Source of the DNA: Micromonospora sp. M71_S20 | GTDB lineage: Bacteria; Actinomycetota; Actinomycetes; Mycobacteriales; Micromonosporaceae | Assembly: GCF_003664255.1 (NCBI RefSeq) | Contig: NZ_RCCV01000001.1 | Location: 248,001-312,000, forward strand | Length of the DNA stretch: 64,000 nucleotides | Reading direction: 5' to 3' | Part shown: one piece after another, positions 43,877 through 52,908 of the stretch | How positions within the stretch are numbered: the stretch's first letter is position 1 | How the letters are laid out: the number at the start of each line of letters is the position of its first letter | Made by a program: the position numbers and the translations under genes | Notes under the pieces: model-generated | What the model was told of the DNA's origin: nothing | The model's input: the letters and a program-made list of their open reading frames with translations, nothing else | The model's database searches: none

Positions 43877-46402
43877 GTGACCCTCTCTGTTCATCAGCGG
43901 ATCGCCGAGGAACTCGGCGTCGCCGAGCGTCAGGTACGGGCGGCCGTGGAGCTGCTCGACGGCGGCGCGACCGTGCCGTTCATCGCCCGCTACCGCAAGG
44001 AGGCCACCGGCCTGCTCGACGACACCCAGCTGCGCACCCTGGAGGAGCGGCTGCGCTACCTGCGCGAGCTGGACGAGCGGCGCGCGGCGGTGCTGGAGTC
44101 GATCCGTGGTCAGGGCAAGCTCGACGAGGCCCTGGAAGCACAGATCATGGCGGCCGACTCGAAGTCCCGCCTGGAGGACATCTACCTGCCGTACAAGCCC
44201 AAGCGCCGGACCCGGGCGCAGATCGCCCGCGAGGCCGGGCTGGAGCCGCTCGCCGAGTCGCTGCTGGCCGACCCGGGCCAGGACCCGCGTCAGACCGCCG
44301 CCGGCTACGTGGACGCGGAGAAGGGCGTGGCCGATGCCGCCGCGGCCCTGGAGGGCGCCCGCGCGATCCTCATCGAGCGCTTCGCCGAGGACGCCGACCT
44401 GATCGGCACGCTGCGCGAGCAGATGTGGTCGCGGGGCCGGCTGGTCTCCCGGGTCCGCGACGGGCAGGAGTCGGCCGGCGCGAAGTTCGCCGACTACTTC
44501 GACTTCGCCGAGCCGTACCCGAAGCTGCCCTCGCACCGGATCCTGGCCATGTTCCGGGGCGAGAAGGAGGGCGTGCTCGACCTGACCATGGAGCCGGAGG
44601 AGGCCGGCGAGGCCGACGCGGTGCCGACCGGGCCGAGCCGCTACGAGGCGGCGATCGCCGGGCGGTTCGGCATCACCGACAAGGGCCGGCCGGCGGACCG
44701 GTGGCTGGCCGACACGGTGCGCTGGGCCTGGCGCACCCGGATCCTCATCCACCTCGGGGCGGACCTGCGGATGCGCCTGTGGCAGGCGGCCGAGGAGGAG
44801 GCGGTACGGGTCTTCGCCACCAACCTGCGGGACCTGCTGCTCGCCGCCCCGGCGGGCAGCCGGCCCACGATGGGGCTGGACCCGGGCCTGCGTACCGGCG
44901 TGAAGGTCGCCGTGGTGGACGCCACCGGCAAGGTGGTCGCCACCGACACGATCTACCCGCACGAGCCGCGCCGGCAGTGGGACGCCTCGATCGAGACCCT
45001 CGCCCGACTGGCCGGGGCGCACGGCGTCGAGCTGGTCGCCATCGGCAACGGCACCGCCAGCCGGGAGACCGACAAGCTCGCCGGCGAGCTGATCAAGCGG
45101 TACCCGCAGCTCAACCTGACCAAGGTGGTGGTCTCCGAGGCCGGCGCGTCGGTCTACTCCGCCTCCGCGTACGCCTCCCAGGAGCTGCCCGGCCTGGACG
45201 TCTCGCTGCGCGGCGCGGTCTCCATCGCCCGCCGGCTCCAGGACCCGCTCGCCGAGCTGGTCAAGATCGACCCGCGCTCGATCGGGGTCGGCCAGTACCA
45301 GCACGACCTGTCGGAGGTGAAGCTCTCCCGGTCGCTGGACGCGGTGGTCGAGGACTGTGTCAACGCCGTCGGCGTCGACGTCAACACCGCCTCCGCGCCG
45401 CTGCTGACCCGGGTCTCGGGCATCGGCGCCGGGCTGGCGGAGAACATCGTGCTGCACCGCGACGCGAACGGCCCGTTCCGCACCCGCTCGGAGCTGAAGA
45501 AGGTCGCCCGGCTCGGGCCGAAGGCCTTCGAGCAGTGCGCGGGCTTCCTGCGCATCCCCGGCGGCGACGACCCGCTGGACTCCTCCAGCGTGCACCCGGA
45601 GGCGTACCCGGTGGTGCGTCGGATCCTGTCCACCACCGGGCAGGACCTGCGGTCGCTGATCGGCAGGAGCACGATCCTGCGAGGGCTGCGGGCCACCGAC
45701 TTCGTCGACGACACCTTCGGCCTGCCCACCGTCACCGACATCCTCGCCGAGCTGGAGAAGCCGGGCCGTGACCCGCGGCCGGAGTTCCGCACCGCCACCT
45801 TCGTCGAGGGGGTCGAGAAGATCGGCGACCTGGTGCCCGGCATGGTGCTGGAGGGCGTGGTGACCAACGTGGCCGCGTTCGGCGCGTTCGTGGACGTCGG
45901 CGTGCACCAGGACGGGCTGGTGCACGTCTCGGCGATGTCCCGGACGTTCGTGAAGGACCCGCGCGAGGTGGTCAAGTCCGGCGACGTGGTCCGGGTCAAG
46001 GTGCTCGACGTCGACGTGCCCCGCAAGCGGATCTCGCTCACCCTCCGGCTGGAGGACGACGCGGAGGCGGGCGCCGGGCGCGGCGGCCCGGACGGCGGGC
46101 GCCGCGAACGTGGCGGGCAGGGCGGACCGCGTGGCGACCGGGGCGCCTCCCGGGGCGGTCAGGGCGGCCAGAGTGGCCAGAGTGGCGGACGCGGTGACCG
46201 GGGCGGTCAGGGCGGCGGACGCGGCGGTCAGGGCGGCGGACGCGGCGGTCAGGGCGGCGGACGCGGCGGTCAGGACGGGCAGGCTGGTCAGTCCGGGCAG
46301 GCCGGGCGGGGCGGGGCGCAACGGCAGGGCCGTGGCGGAGCGGGGCCCGCGCCGGCGAACGACGCCATGGCGGACGCGCTGCGCCGGGCCGGACTCGCCT
46401 GA
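43877..46402 (+). CDS. tex: RNA-binding transcription accessory protein Tex
   Basis: An 841-residue Tex protein: N-terminal helical domain ([23 protein letters not shown]), central YqgF-like RNase H-type domain ([20 protein letters not shown]), helix-hairpin-helix repeats ([20 protein letters not shown]) and a C-terminal S1 domain at about residues 655-725 ([31 protein letters not shown]). A ~110-residue Arg/Gly/Gln-rich tail follows, much longer than in Escherichia coli Tex. Tex binds nucleic acid and affects transcription and RNA turnover. GTG 43877 matches homologues. Confidence 0.93.
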   Translation: MTLSVHQRIAEELGVAERQVRAAVELLDGGATVPFIARYRKEATGLLDDTQLRTLEERLRYLRELDERRAAVLESIRGQGKLDEALEAQIMAADSKSRLEDIYLPYKPKRRTRAQIAREAGLEPLAESLLADPGQDPRQTAAGYVDAEKGVADAAAALEGARAILIERFAEDADLIGTLREQMWSRGRLVSRVRDGQESAGAKFADYFDFAEPYPKLPSHRILAMFRGEKEGVLDLTMEPEEAGEADAVPTGPSRYEAAIAGRFGITDKGRPADRWLADTVRWAWRTRILIHLGADLRMRLWQAAEEEAVRVFATNLRDLLLAAPAGSRPTMGLDPGLRTGVKVAVVDATGKVVATDTIYPHEPRRQWDASIETLARLAGAHGVELVAIGNGTASRETDKLAGELIKRYPQLNLTKVVVSEAGASVYSASAYASQELPGLDVSLRGAVSIARRLQDPLAELVKIDPRSIGVGQYQHDLSEVKLSRSLDAVVEDCVNAVGVDVNTASAPLLTRVSGIGAGLAENIVLHRDANGPFRTRSELKKVARLGPKAFEQCAGFLRIPGGDDPLDSSSVHPEAYPVVRRILSTTGQDLRSLIGRSTILRGLRATDFVDDTFGLPTVTDILAELEKPGRDPRPEFRTATFVEGVEKIGDLVPGMVLEGVVTNVAAFGAFVDVGVHQDGLVHVSAMSRTFVKDPREVVKSGDVVRVKVLDVDVPRKRISLTLRLEDDAEAGAGRGGPDGGRRERGGQGGPRGDRGASRGGQGGQSGQSGGRGDRGGQGGGRGGQGGGRGGQGGGRGGQDGQAGQSGQAGRGGAQRQGRGGAGPAPANDAMADALRRAGLA
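46202..46274 (+). repeat. 21-bp tandem repeats in the tex tail
   Basis: Three perfect copies of a 21-base unit (46202-46222, 46223-46243, 46244-46264) and a partial fourth encode GGQGGGR heptads. Copy number probably varies between strains by slippage. It is coding, in frame with tex. Confidence 0.85.
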
Positions 46403-46788
46403 CGTCATACCGCTCACGGAGTACCGCTCGCGGAGCGGCGCGGGACGCACGGCGAGCCTGGCCACCGGGGTGCCGGGCCGCCTGGACCCGAGCGGCACGG
46501 TACGCACGCACGACGCTGTCGAGCTGATGTCGTAGACGATTCGGATGACGATTCAGGCAACTCGCCTGATGTCGCAAACGACTCAGCTCGACAGCGTCGT
46601 GCGACCTCCCGCCCGCCAGCCGGCTCACCGGCCACCAGCGCCCGGTGGTGCGCGCTTGTCGACCGACCTGACCGGCGACGGAGCGCGCCGGAGCGTCCCG
46701 AGGCGCGCCCGCCGACAGACCGGACCAGCCTGGGTGGGCTCGCGCTGGTGCTTTCCGGTGGCGGGCGGCGGGGCGTACCGTCGCGGTC
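46403..46788. other. Intergenic region after tex, 386 bp
   Basis: It contains the 21-bp inverted repeat element (46507-46603) and a TACCGT -10 box at 46776-46781 for the next gene. No coding region is supported between them. Confidence 0.5.
46507..46603. repeat. 21-bp perfect inverted repeat with internal hairpin and direct repeats
   Basis: Arms at 46507-46527 and 46583-46603 are exact reverse complements. Inside, TCAGGC (46553-46558) and GCCTGA (46564-46569) form a small hairpin, and two 16-base direct repeats (46524-46539, 46566-46581) match at 14 positions. The arms contain the 14-mer AGCTCGACAGCGTC also seen at 37531-37544. It follows tex, and the arms are G+C-rich enough to act as a terminator, but the layered structure is more like a mobile palindromic repeat. 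Confidence 0.7.
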
Positions 46789-47223
46789 GTGGATGTGGGC
46801 GACGGCCTGGAGTGGCGGGAGCGGCAGCGGCGGGCGGTGCGGGCGCACGCGGCGGCCGACGAGCGCCGGCGGGCGGCCGAGCACGCCGAGGCGGCGGAGC
46901 TGGTCGCCTGGTTCGTCGCCGAGGCGACCCGGCGCGGGCTGCCCACGGAGCGGCTCACGGCCCGAGGGCTCGACGGGCGCGGAAGCTACCGGACGAGGCT
47001 GCGCGGCTGGTACGTCGACCGGGCCCGCACCCGGGCCGTCGACGTCGACGGCCGCTTCCACCTGCTGACCGTGGCGGGCGGCCCGCGCGCCCTGCTGCTC
47101 GGGGCCGAGCCGCAGCCCAGCCCGCCGCCGCTCGTGGTCGGCGCGGGCGGTCGCGACGGCGAGTCGATCCCCCTGCGCACGCTACTGCTCCGCCGGCTGG
47201 GGGCCGACGACACGGCGCCCTGA
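46789..47223 (+). CDS. Hypothetical protein
   Basis: A 144-residue soluble protein I do not recognise. The N-terminal ~55 residues are Arg/Ala/Glu-rich and helical (WRERQRRAVRAHAAADERRRAAEHAEAAELVAWF). A compact C-terminal half follows with a GWYVDRARTRAVDVDGRFHLLTV strand pair. No signal or membrane segment. GTG 46789 lies 7 bases after TACCGT (46776-46781), a leaderless start that supports the gene being real. It converges on the broken DUF389 gene. Confidence 0.6.
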   Translation: MDVGDGLEWRERQRRAVRAHAAADERRRAAEHAEAAELVAWFVAEATRRGLPTERLTARGLDGRGSYRTRLRGWYVDRARTRAVDVDGRFHLLTVAGGPRALLLGAEPQPSPPPLVVGAGGRDGESIPLRTLLLRRLGADDTAP

Positions 47224-47303
47224 GCGGGGCGCGGCGTTCGGAGCAGCGCGCGGGACAGGCGCTCCGGGCTGGGCGCGCAGGGGGCCAGGCAGGCCCGGGC
47301 GGG

Positions 47304-48115
47304 TCAGCGGGTGACACCGCCCGGCCGGCGGAGCCGGCGCCGCCGGCCCAGGTGCCTCCACCACGCCTGCTGCACCAGCAGCGTGGCCGGGCCGGCGAGC
47401 AGGATCGCGCAGAGGTTGATCACCAGTTGGAGCGCCGAGCCGGAAGCCTCGTGCCAGACGCCGTAGGCGACGGCGACGGCCGCGTTCGCGGCGGCCGGCA
47501 CGGTGGTCACCGAGATCAGCACGCCGACCAGGCTGCCGGACTTCTTCGAGGTCAGGGAGAGCATGCCGGCGACTCCTGCCAGCAGGCCGACCACCCAGGA
47601 CAGCGCGTCGGGCCGCCAGATGAAGTCGGTCAGCGGGCGTTCGGACTCCAGCATCCCGCGCTCGACCAGCCCCACCGCGTCCAGGCCCCAGGTGCTGAGG
47701 ACGGTGACCACCATCGCGACGAGGAAGCCGACCACCAGGGCCTGCACCGACCGGCCGATGACCGGCGGGTTGCGGCGCAGCAGCGCGACGCAGAGCGCCG
47801 CCAGGGGGCCGAACTCGGGGCCGACCACCATCGCGCCGACGATGAGGATCGGCTGGTCGAGCAGGACGCCGAGGAGATGGACAGCTCGACGTCGTCGGCC
47901 GAGATGGCGCCGCGCTCCTCCACGCCGAGCTGCCGTAGCGCGTGCAGCACGCCGTCGGCGCTCTCCCGGACCACGTCGCAGAGGATGAGGTCGCCCGCCG
48001 GCTGACGGGCGGCGCCCGGGAGCACCGCCAGGTGGGTCACCCCGGGATCGGCGGCCAGCAGGTCAGCCACGGCGGAGGACTGGTCGCTCGGCGCGATGAC
48101 CCTCAGATGCAGCAC
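47304..48115 (-). pseudogene. DUF389 membrane protein, internally deleted and frameshifted
   Basis: Two frames hold parts of one protein. The N-terminal part (start GTG 48115) reads LHLRVIAPSDQSSAVADLLAADPGVTHLAVLPGAA and continues to GAISADDVELSIS near 47875. The rest, in another frame from about 47865, gives LLDQPILIVGAMVVGPEFGPLAALCVALL and then membrane helices to a stop at 47304. In intact DUF389 proteins about 45 residues, including a membrane helix, lie between these parts; here they are missing. The remaining reading frame is otherwise undamaged, so the loss is recent or the assembly is wrong. Function of the family is unknown. Confidence 0.7.
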
Positions 48116-48332
48116 CGGCTCTCCCCCGCGTCATGGATCGTCGAGCACTCTACTGCCGACGCGGGTGGCCGGGGTGCCACGTCTTCGGTGCCGGGCCGCG
48201 TCCTGACGGGCCGTTGCGCGGTTGACCTGTCGGGATCGGCGTCGAGTGTGGCGATTTCGCACCGCCGGCACGTTCATCCCTGTTACAACGTGATTGTCGT
48301 ATGGTGCCCGACTCTGCCTGGAGGTCGAAGCC

Positions 48333-49040
48333 TTGCCTGGTTCCGTGGACACGCCGGGAAGCCTCGCGGAGCGGCCCCGACCGGAGGCCCTCAAGCGGGC
48401 GATCGACGTGCTGGCGGCCGTGGTGCTGCTGGTACTGGCCGCGCCACTGATCCTCGTCGTGGCGGTGCTGGTGGCGGCGGGACTCGGCCGGCCGGTGCTG
48501 TTCCGGCAGCCGCGCGCGGGACGGCACGGCCGGGTGTTCGAGGTGGTCAAGTTCCGCACCATGCTCCCGCCGGATCCGCTGCGGGGACGGGTGCGCGACG
48601 GGGACCGGCTGACGCCGCTGGGGCGGTTCCTGCGCTCCACCAGCCTGGACGAGCTGCCGACGCTGTGGAACGTGCTGCGCGGCGACATGAGCCTGGTCGG
48701 CCCCCGTCCCCTGCTCACCGAGTACCTGCCGCGCTACTCCCCCACCCAGGCCCGCCGGCACGAGGTCCGGCCGGGCGTCACCGGGCTGGCCCAGGTACGC
48801 GGTCGCAACAGCCTGGGCTGGGAGGAGAAGCTGGACCTGGACGTCTGGTACGTCGACCACCGCAGCCTGCGGCTGGACCTGTCGATCCTCGCCGCGACCG
48901 TCCGCACCGTGCTGCGCCGCGAGGGGATCTCCGCGGCGGGCTCGGCCACCGCGCCCGAGTTCCTCGGCACGCCCCCGCTGGTCCCCGCCGCGCCGGGACC
49001 GGACGCCGCCCTGACCGTCCCCGCCGGAGGTCACCGATGA
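48333..49040 (+). CDS. Undecaprenyl-phosphate sugar-phosphate transferase (PglC-like)
   Basis: A 235-residue monotopic phosphoglycosyl transferase. The N-terminal re-entrant helix (KRAIDVLAAVVLLVLAAPLILVVAVLVAAGL) is at about residues 22-54, followed by FRQPRAGRHGRVFEVVKFRTM and the catalytic Asp-Glu pair in STSLDELPTLWNVLRGDMSLVGPRP. It transfers a sugar phosphate from a UDP-sugar to undecaprenyl phosphate, the first membrane step of glycan assembly. The TTG at 48333 follows GGAGGT by 7 bases. Downstream PglE-, PglD- and PglF-like genes suggest the sugar is a diacetamido-trideoxyhexose. Confidence 0.87.
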   Translation: MPGSVDTPGSLAERPRPEALKRAIDVLAAVVLLVLAAPLILVVAVLVAAGLGRPVLFRQPRAGRHGRVFEVVKFRTMLPPDPLRGRVRDGDRLTPLGRFLRSTSLDELPTLWNVLRGDMSLVGPRPLLTEYLPRYSPTQARRHEVRPGVTGLAQVRGRNSLGWEEKLDLDVWYVDHRSLRLDLSILAATVRTVLRREGISAAGSATAPEFLGTPPLVPAAPGPDAALTVPAGGHR

Positions 49041-50185
49041 GCGGGACCATCCACCTGTCCCCGCCCGACGTCGGGCCGCTGGAGGAGTCGTACGTCGTCG
49101 CGGCCCTGCGGTCCGGCTGGGTCGCGCCCGTCGGGCCGGACCTCGACGCGTTCGAGCGCGAGGTCGCCACGCGGGTGGGCACCCGCGGGGCCGTCGCCGT
49201 GAGTTCCGGCACTGCCGCGCTGCACCTGGCCCTGCTCGGGGTGGGAGTCGGGCCCGGCGACGCCGTCATCGTGCCGACGCTGACGTTCGTGGCGACCGCG
49301 AACGCGGTCCGCTACGCCGGCGCGCGGCCGGTCTTCGTGGACTGCGACCCGCACTCCGGGAACGTCGACGTGGCCCTCGTGGACGAGCTGATCCGGGCGC
49401 TCGTCCTCCGGGGACAGCGCGTCGGCGCGGTCGTCCCCGTCGACCTCTTCGGCAGTTGCGCCGACCACACCGCGCTGGCCCCGGTCTGCGCGGCGGCGGG
49501 CGTACCGGTCGTCGAGGACGCCGCGGAGGCCCTCGGCGCGACCCACCACGGCCGGCCCGCCGGCTCCTTCGGGCAGGTGGGCATCCTCTCCTTCAACGGC
49601 AACAAGATCATGACCACCTCGGGCGGCGGGATGCTCGTCTCCGACGACACGGCCCTGCTGGCCCGGGCCCGGTTCCTGTCGACGCAGGCCCGCGAGCCGA
49701 CGCCGCACTACGAGCACCGTGAGACGGGCTACAACTACCGGCTGAGCAACCTGCTCGCCGCGCTGGGCCGCGCCCAGCTCGTCCGGCTGGACGGGATGAT
49801 CGCCCGGCGCCGACACCTGCGCGACCAGTACGCCAAGCTCTTCGCCCCGATCCCGGGTGTGCGGCTGCTGGGCGTGGAGGACCCCGGCTCCAACTGCTGG
49901 CTGACCACCATCGCGGTCGACCCGGAGCGGGCTGGCTGGCGGGCCGCCGACCTCGCCGCCCACCTGGCGGGGCGGGACATCGAGAGCCGCCCGGTCTGGA
50001 AGCCGATGCACCTGCAACCGGCGTACGCCGACGCCGAGTGCCTCGTCACCGGGGTGGCCGAGCGGCTGTTCGCCGACGGGCTGGCCCTGCCCAGCGGCAG
50101 CGCGCTGAACGAGCGGCAGGTCGGCCTGGTCCTCGCCGCCGTCGACGAGTTCCTGGTGGCCCGCACGGGAGCGTCGACGGCGTGA
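49037..50185 (+). CDS. PLP aminotransferase, DegT/DnrJ/EryC1 family (PglE-like)
   Basis: A 382-residue PLP-dependent sugar aminotransferase. Lys190 in SFNGNK is the PLP lysine; SSGTAALHLALLGVGVGPGDAVIVPTLTFVATANAV and the DLFGSCADH and EDAAEALGA segments frame the cofactor. By context it aminates the C4 ketone of the UDP-4-keto sugar made by the dehydratase at 50976-52847. The ATG overlaps the sugar transferase stop by 4 bases, and its own stop overlaps the next start by 4, so the three are one coupled unit. Confidence 0.87.
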   Translation: MSGTIHLSPPDVGPLEESYVVAALRSGWVAPVGPDLDAFEREVATRVGTRGAVAVSSGTAALHLALLGVGVGPGDAVIVPTLTFVATANAVRYAGARPVFVDCDPHSGNVDVALVDELIRALVLRGQRVGAVVPVDLFGSCADHTALAPVCAAAGVPVVEDAAEALGATHHGRPAGSFGQVGILSFNGNKIMTTSGGGMLVSDDTALLARARFLSTQAREPTPHYEHRETGYNYRLSNLLAALGRAQLVRLDGMIARRRHLRDQYAKLFAPIPGVRLLGVEDPGSNCWLTTIAVDPERAGWRAADLAAHLAGRDIESRPVWKPMHLQPAYADAECLVTGVAERLFADGLALPSGSALNERQVGLVLAAVDEFLVARTGASTA

Positions 50186-50826
50186 CGATCCCGCTGGTGG
50201 TGGTCGGCTGCGGCGGGCACGGCCGGGAGGTCCTCACGATCGCCCGGGCGATGGACGCCGCCGACGGCCGGCCGCGCTGGCGCCTGCTCGGGTTCGTCGA
50301 CGACCGGCCCTCCGAGGAGAACCTGAAGCGGGTGCAGCGGCTCGACGTGCCCTATCTCGGCGGCGTCGCCTGGCTGCGCGACGCGCCCACGGACACGCAC
50401 CACGTCATCGGCATCGGCGACCCGCGCGTCCGACGGGCGGTCGCCGCCCGGGTCGACGCGTACGGCACGCCGGCGGCGAGCCTCGTGCACCCGGCGGCGA
50501 CGATCGGGCCGGACACGGTGCACGGACCGGGCTTCGTCGCCTTCGCCGGGGCCCGGGTCACCACCAACGTCACGCTCGGCCGGCACGTGCACCTCAACCA
50601 GAACGCCACGGTCGGGCACGACTGCGCCCTCGCCGACTTCGTGTCGGTCAATCCGCTGGCCGCCGTCTCCGGCGACTGCCACCTGGCGGAGGGGGTGCTC
50701 GTCGGCACGACGGCGGCCGTGTTGCAGGGCCTGCGGGTGGGCCGGGACAGCACCGTCGGGGCGGGCGCCTGCGTCGTCCGCGACGTGCCGGACGGCGTCG
50801 TCGTCAAGGGCGTGCCCGCCCGTTGA
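50182..50826 (+). CDS. Left-handed beta-helix sugar N-acetyltransferase (PglD-like)
   Basis: A 214-residue acetyltransferase. The N-terminal Rossmann-like part starts VTIPLVVVGCGGHGREVLTIARAM. The C-terminal hexapeptide-repeat region contains NATVGHDCAL with His146, matching the catalytic His of PglD-type enzymes, and a VVRDVPDGVVVKGVPAR ending. It would acetylate the C4 amine made by the upstream aminotransferase using acetyl-CoA. GTG 50182 overlaps the aminotransferase stop by 4 bases. Confidence 0.87.
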   Translation: MTIPLVVVGCGGHGREVLTIARAMDAADGRPRWRLLGFVDDRPSEENLKRVQRLDVPYLGGVAWLRDAPTDTHHVIGIGDPRVRRAVAARVDAYGTPAASLVHPAATIGPDTVHGPGFVAFAGARVTTNVTLGRHVHLNQNATVGHDCALADFVSVNPLAAVSGDCHLAEGVLVGTTAAVLQGLRVGRDSTVGAGACVVRDVPDGVVVKGVPAR

Positions 50827-50975
50827 ACCGACGGGCCATCGGCCCGACGGACGAAAATTCGGTCATCAAACCCGAAAAGCTCCAAACATCACTCTCGGCC
50901 ATGTATCAACTTAAAGAGCCCAAAGCTCCTTCCGCCCTGCGGCGGAAGCGGTCGGAGACGGACAGGGGAGCACAG
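50827..50975. promoter_or_regulatory. A+T-richer spacer with hairpin between pglD- and pglF-like genes
   Basis: This 149-bp stretch is markedly less G+C-rich than its surroundings and repeats AAAGCTCC (about 50876 and 50922). An 8-bp stem, CTTCCGCC (50929-50936) with GGCGGAAG (50941-50948), has a 4-base loop. It may hold an internal promoter or attenuator for the dehydratase gene. Confidence 0.35.
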
Positions 50976-52847
50976 ATGCCGCCGGAAACAGAGACCACCC
51001 GACTCGGTGAGCAGGGGTCGCACCGGGCCAGGGCCCGCCGCCGCACCATCGGATTCCTCGCCACCGACAGCACCGCCTGGGTCGGCGGGTTCGTCGCGGC
51101 GGTCTGGTTCCGTTACGAACTCGACCTGGCATCCGGCCAGCTCGCACGCGCCGCCACCTGCGGCGTCCTCGCCGCGGTCGTGCACGTGGCCGTCGCGGCG
51201 GTCCGCCGGATCTACTCCGGACGCCACCCGCTGGGCAGCCTCCAGGAGGTGCAGGGCGTCGCGGGCACCGCGGCCACCACCGCCGCGATCATGCTGATCG
51301 GGCTGCTGCCGGCCGGCGTACGACCGGTGCCGGCGAGCACGCCGCTGGTCGGTGGCGCCCTGGCGCTGCTGTTCATGCTGACCGCCCGGTTCACCTACCG
51401 GCACCGTCGCGACCTCGCCATGCGCCCCGACGCCCGGTCCTCCAACCCGGTGCTGCTGTTCGGGCTCGGCGACGCCGGGCAGGGGCTGCTCCGGGCCATG
51501 CTCGGCGACCCGCGCGGACGCTACCGGCCCGTGGGCGCCCTCGACGACGACCCCGACAAGCGGGACCTGCGCATCGGCGGCGTACGCGTGCTCGGTGGGC
51601 GTCAGGACGTGGCGACGGCCGTCCGGCGCACCGGCGCGACGACCGTGATCTTCTCCGTCGCCAATGCCGACGCCGCGCTGATCCGGCAGATCCGCGAGGC
51701 CACCCTCCAGACCGGGGCGATGTTCAAGGTGCTGCCGCCGGTACGGGACCTCGTCGACCACCGGATCACCGTCACCGACGTCCGCGACGTGCAGATCGAC
51801 GACCTGCTCGGCCGCCGGCAGGTGGTCGCCGACATGGCGCTGAGCGGCGACGGGCTCAGCGGCCGACGGATCCTGGTGACCGGCGCCGGCGGCTCCATCG
51901 GCTCGGAGCTGTGCCGCCAGCTGATGAAGACGGACCCGGGCGAGCTGATGATGCTCGACCGCGACGAGTCGGCCCTGCACAGCCTCCAGATGTCGCTGAC
52001 CGGCCGGGCCATGCTGGACGGTCCCGAGCTGATCCTCGCCGACCTGCGCGACGACGAGGGCATCCGCCGGATCCTGCGGGAGCGCCGGCCGGACGTCATC
52101 TTCCACGCCGCCGCGCTCAAGCACCTCACGCTACTCGAGCGGCACCCCGGCGAGGCGGTGAAGACGAACGTCTGGGGCACCCTCTCCGTGCTCGACGCGT
52201 GCCGCGACGTGGCCCGCTTCGTCAACATCTCCACCGACAAGGCCGCCGACCCGATCAGCGTCCTCGGCTACTCGAAGCGGATCACCGAGCGGCTGACCGC
52301 ACACGCCTCCTCCCGCTTCCCCGGCACCTTCCTCAGCGTCCGCTTCGGCAACGTGCTGAGCAGCCGCGGGTCGGTGGTGACCGCGTTCCAGCGGCAGATC
52401 GAGCTGGGCCACCCGCTCACCGTCACCCACCCGGAGGTGAGCCGGTACCTGATGACGGTGCAGGAGGCGGTGCACCTGGTGTTGCAGGCCGCCGAGATCG
52501 GCCGCGACGGGGAGGCGCTGGTGCTGGACATGGGCGAGCCGGTGCGCATCGCCGACCTGGCCCGGCAGCTGGCCGAGCAGGCGGACAGCAGCGTGCCGAT
52601 CGTCTACACCGGACTGCGCCCCGGCGAGAAGCTGCACGAGGACCTGTTCGGCACCGGCGAGACCGACACCCGCCCGCTGCACCCGCTGGTGTCGCACGTG
52701 GCGGTGCCCGCCCTGGATCCGATGGAGGTCAGCGGCCTCGACCCGTACGACGATCCGGAGAAGGTGGTCGCGCAGCTCGCCCTGCTCTGCGACCACCCGG
52801 TCGGGCCGGTCCCCCGCGCCTCCGTGCAGGTGCCGTTGTCCCGCTGA
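50976..52847 (+). CDS. Membrane-bound nucleotide-sugar 4,6-dehydratase (PglF/CapD-like)
   Basis: A 623-residue protein. Four hydrophobic segments in residues ~28-130 precede a first Rossmann-type domain (VLLFGLGDAGQGLLRAML) and the catalytic SDR domain (residues ~285-600). The latter has VTGAGGSIGSELCRQL, HAAALKHLTLLERHP, STDKAADPISVLGYSKR and the EKLHEDLF ending. The TDK triad residues are visible, and LGYSKR occupies the position of the usual MGxSK. It would convert UDP-GlcNAc to the UDP-4-keto-6-deoxy sugar. ATG 50976 follows GGGGAG by 6 bases; a start at 50823 would add an odd A+T-rich segment. Confidence 0.85.
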   Translation: MPPETETTRLGEQGSHRARARRRTIGFLATDSTAWVGGFVAAVWFRYELDLASGQLARAATCGVLAAVVHVAVAAVRRIYSGRHPLGSLQEVQGVAGTAATTAAIMLIGLLPAGVRPVPASTPLVGGALALLFMLTARFTYRHRRDLAMRPDARSSNPVLLFGLGDAGQGLLRAMLGDPRGRYRPVGALDDDPDKRDLRIGGVRVLGGRQDVATAVRRTGATTVIFSVANADAALIRQIREATLQTGAMFKVLPPVRDLVDHRITVTDVRDVQIDDLLGRRQVVADMALSGDGLSGRRILVTGAGGSIGSELCRQLMKTDPGELMMLDRDESALHSLQMSLTGRAMLDGPELILADLRDDEGIRRILRERRPDVIFHAAALKHLTLLERHPGEAVKTNVWGTLSVLDACRDVARFVNISTDKAADPISVLGYSKRITERLTAHASSRFPGTFLSVRFGNVLSSRGSVVTAFQRQIELGHPLTVTHPEVSRYLMTVQEAVHLVLQAAEIGRDGEALVLDMGEPVRIADLARQLAEQADSSVPIVYTGLRPGEKLHEDLFGTGETDTRPLHPLVSHVAVPALDPMEVSGLDPYDDPEKVVAQLALLCDHPVGPVPRASVQVPLSR

Positions 52848-52860
52848 CCCGCCACACGGT

Positions 52861-52897
52861 GAGGGCCGGCGACCGGAGCTTCCGGTCGCCGGCCCTC
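52861..52897. terminator. Bidirectional terminator hairpin
   Basis: GAGGGCCGGCGACCGGA (52861-52877) pairs perfectly with TCCGGTCGCCGGCCCTC (52881-52897) around a 3-base loop. It lies between the convergent stops at 52847 and 52909, so it can end both operons. Confidence 0.8.
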
Positions 52898-52908
52898 GTG
52901 GTTCCGGG

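Noticed and set aside
46202..46274. Short regular repeats resembling a CRISPR array
   Set aside because: The units are contiguous 21-mers without spacers and encode an in-frame GGQGGGR tail of Tex.
43742..46507. A minus-strand open frame continuing the dGTPase gene across the whole of tex (about 920 codons)
   Set aside because: It is antisense to tex, is low-complexity with no domain, and the leaderless -10 box fixes the dGTPase start at 43741. In high G+C DNA the antisense frame of a real gene often stays open.
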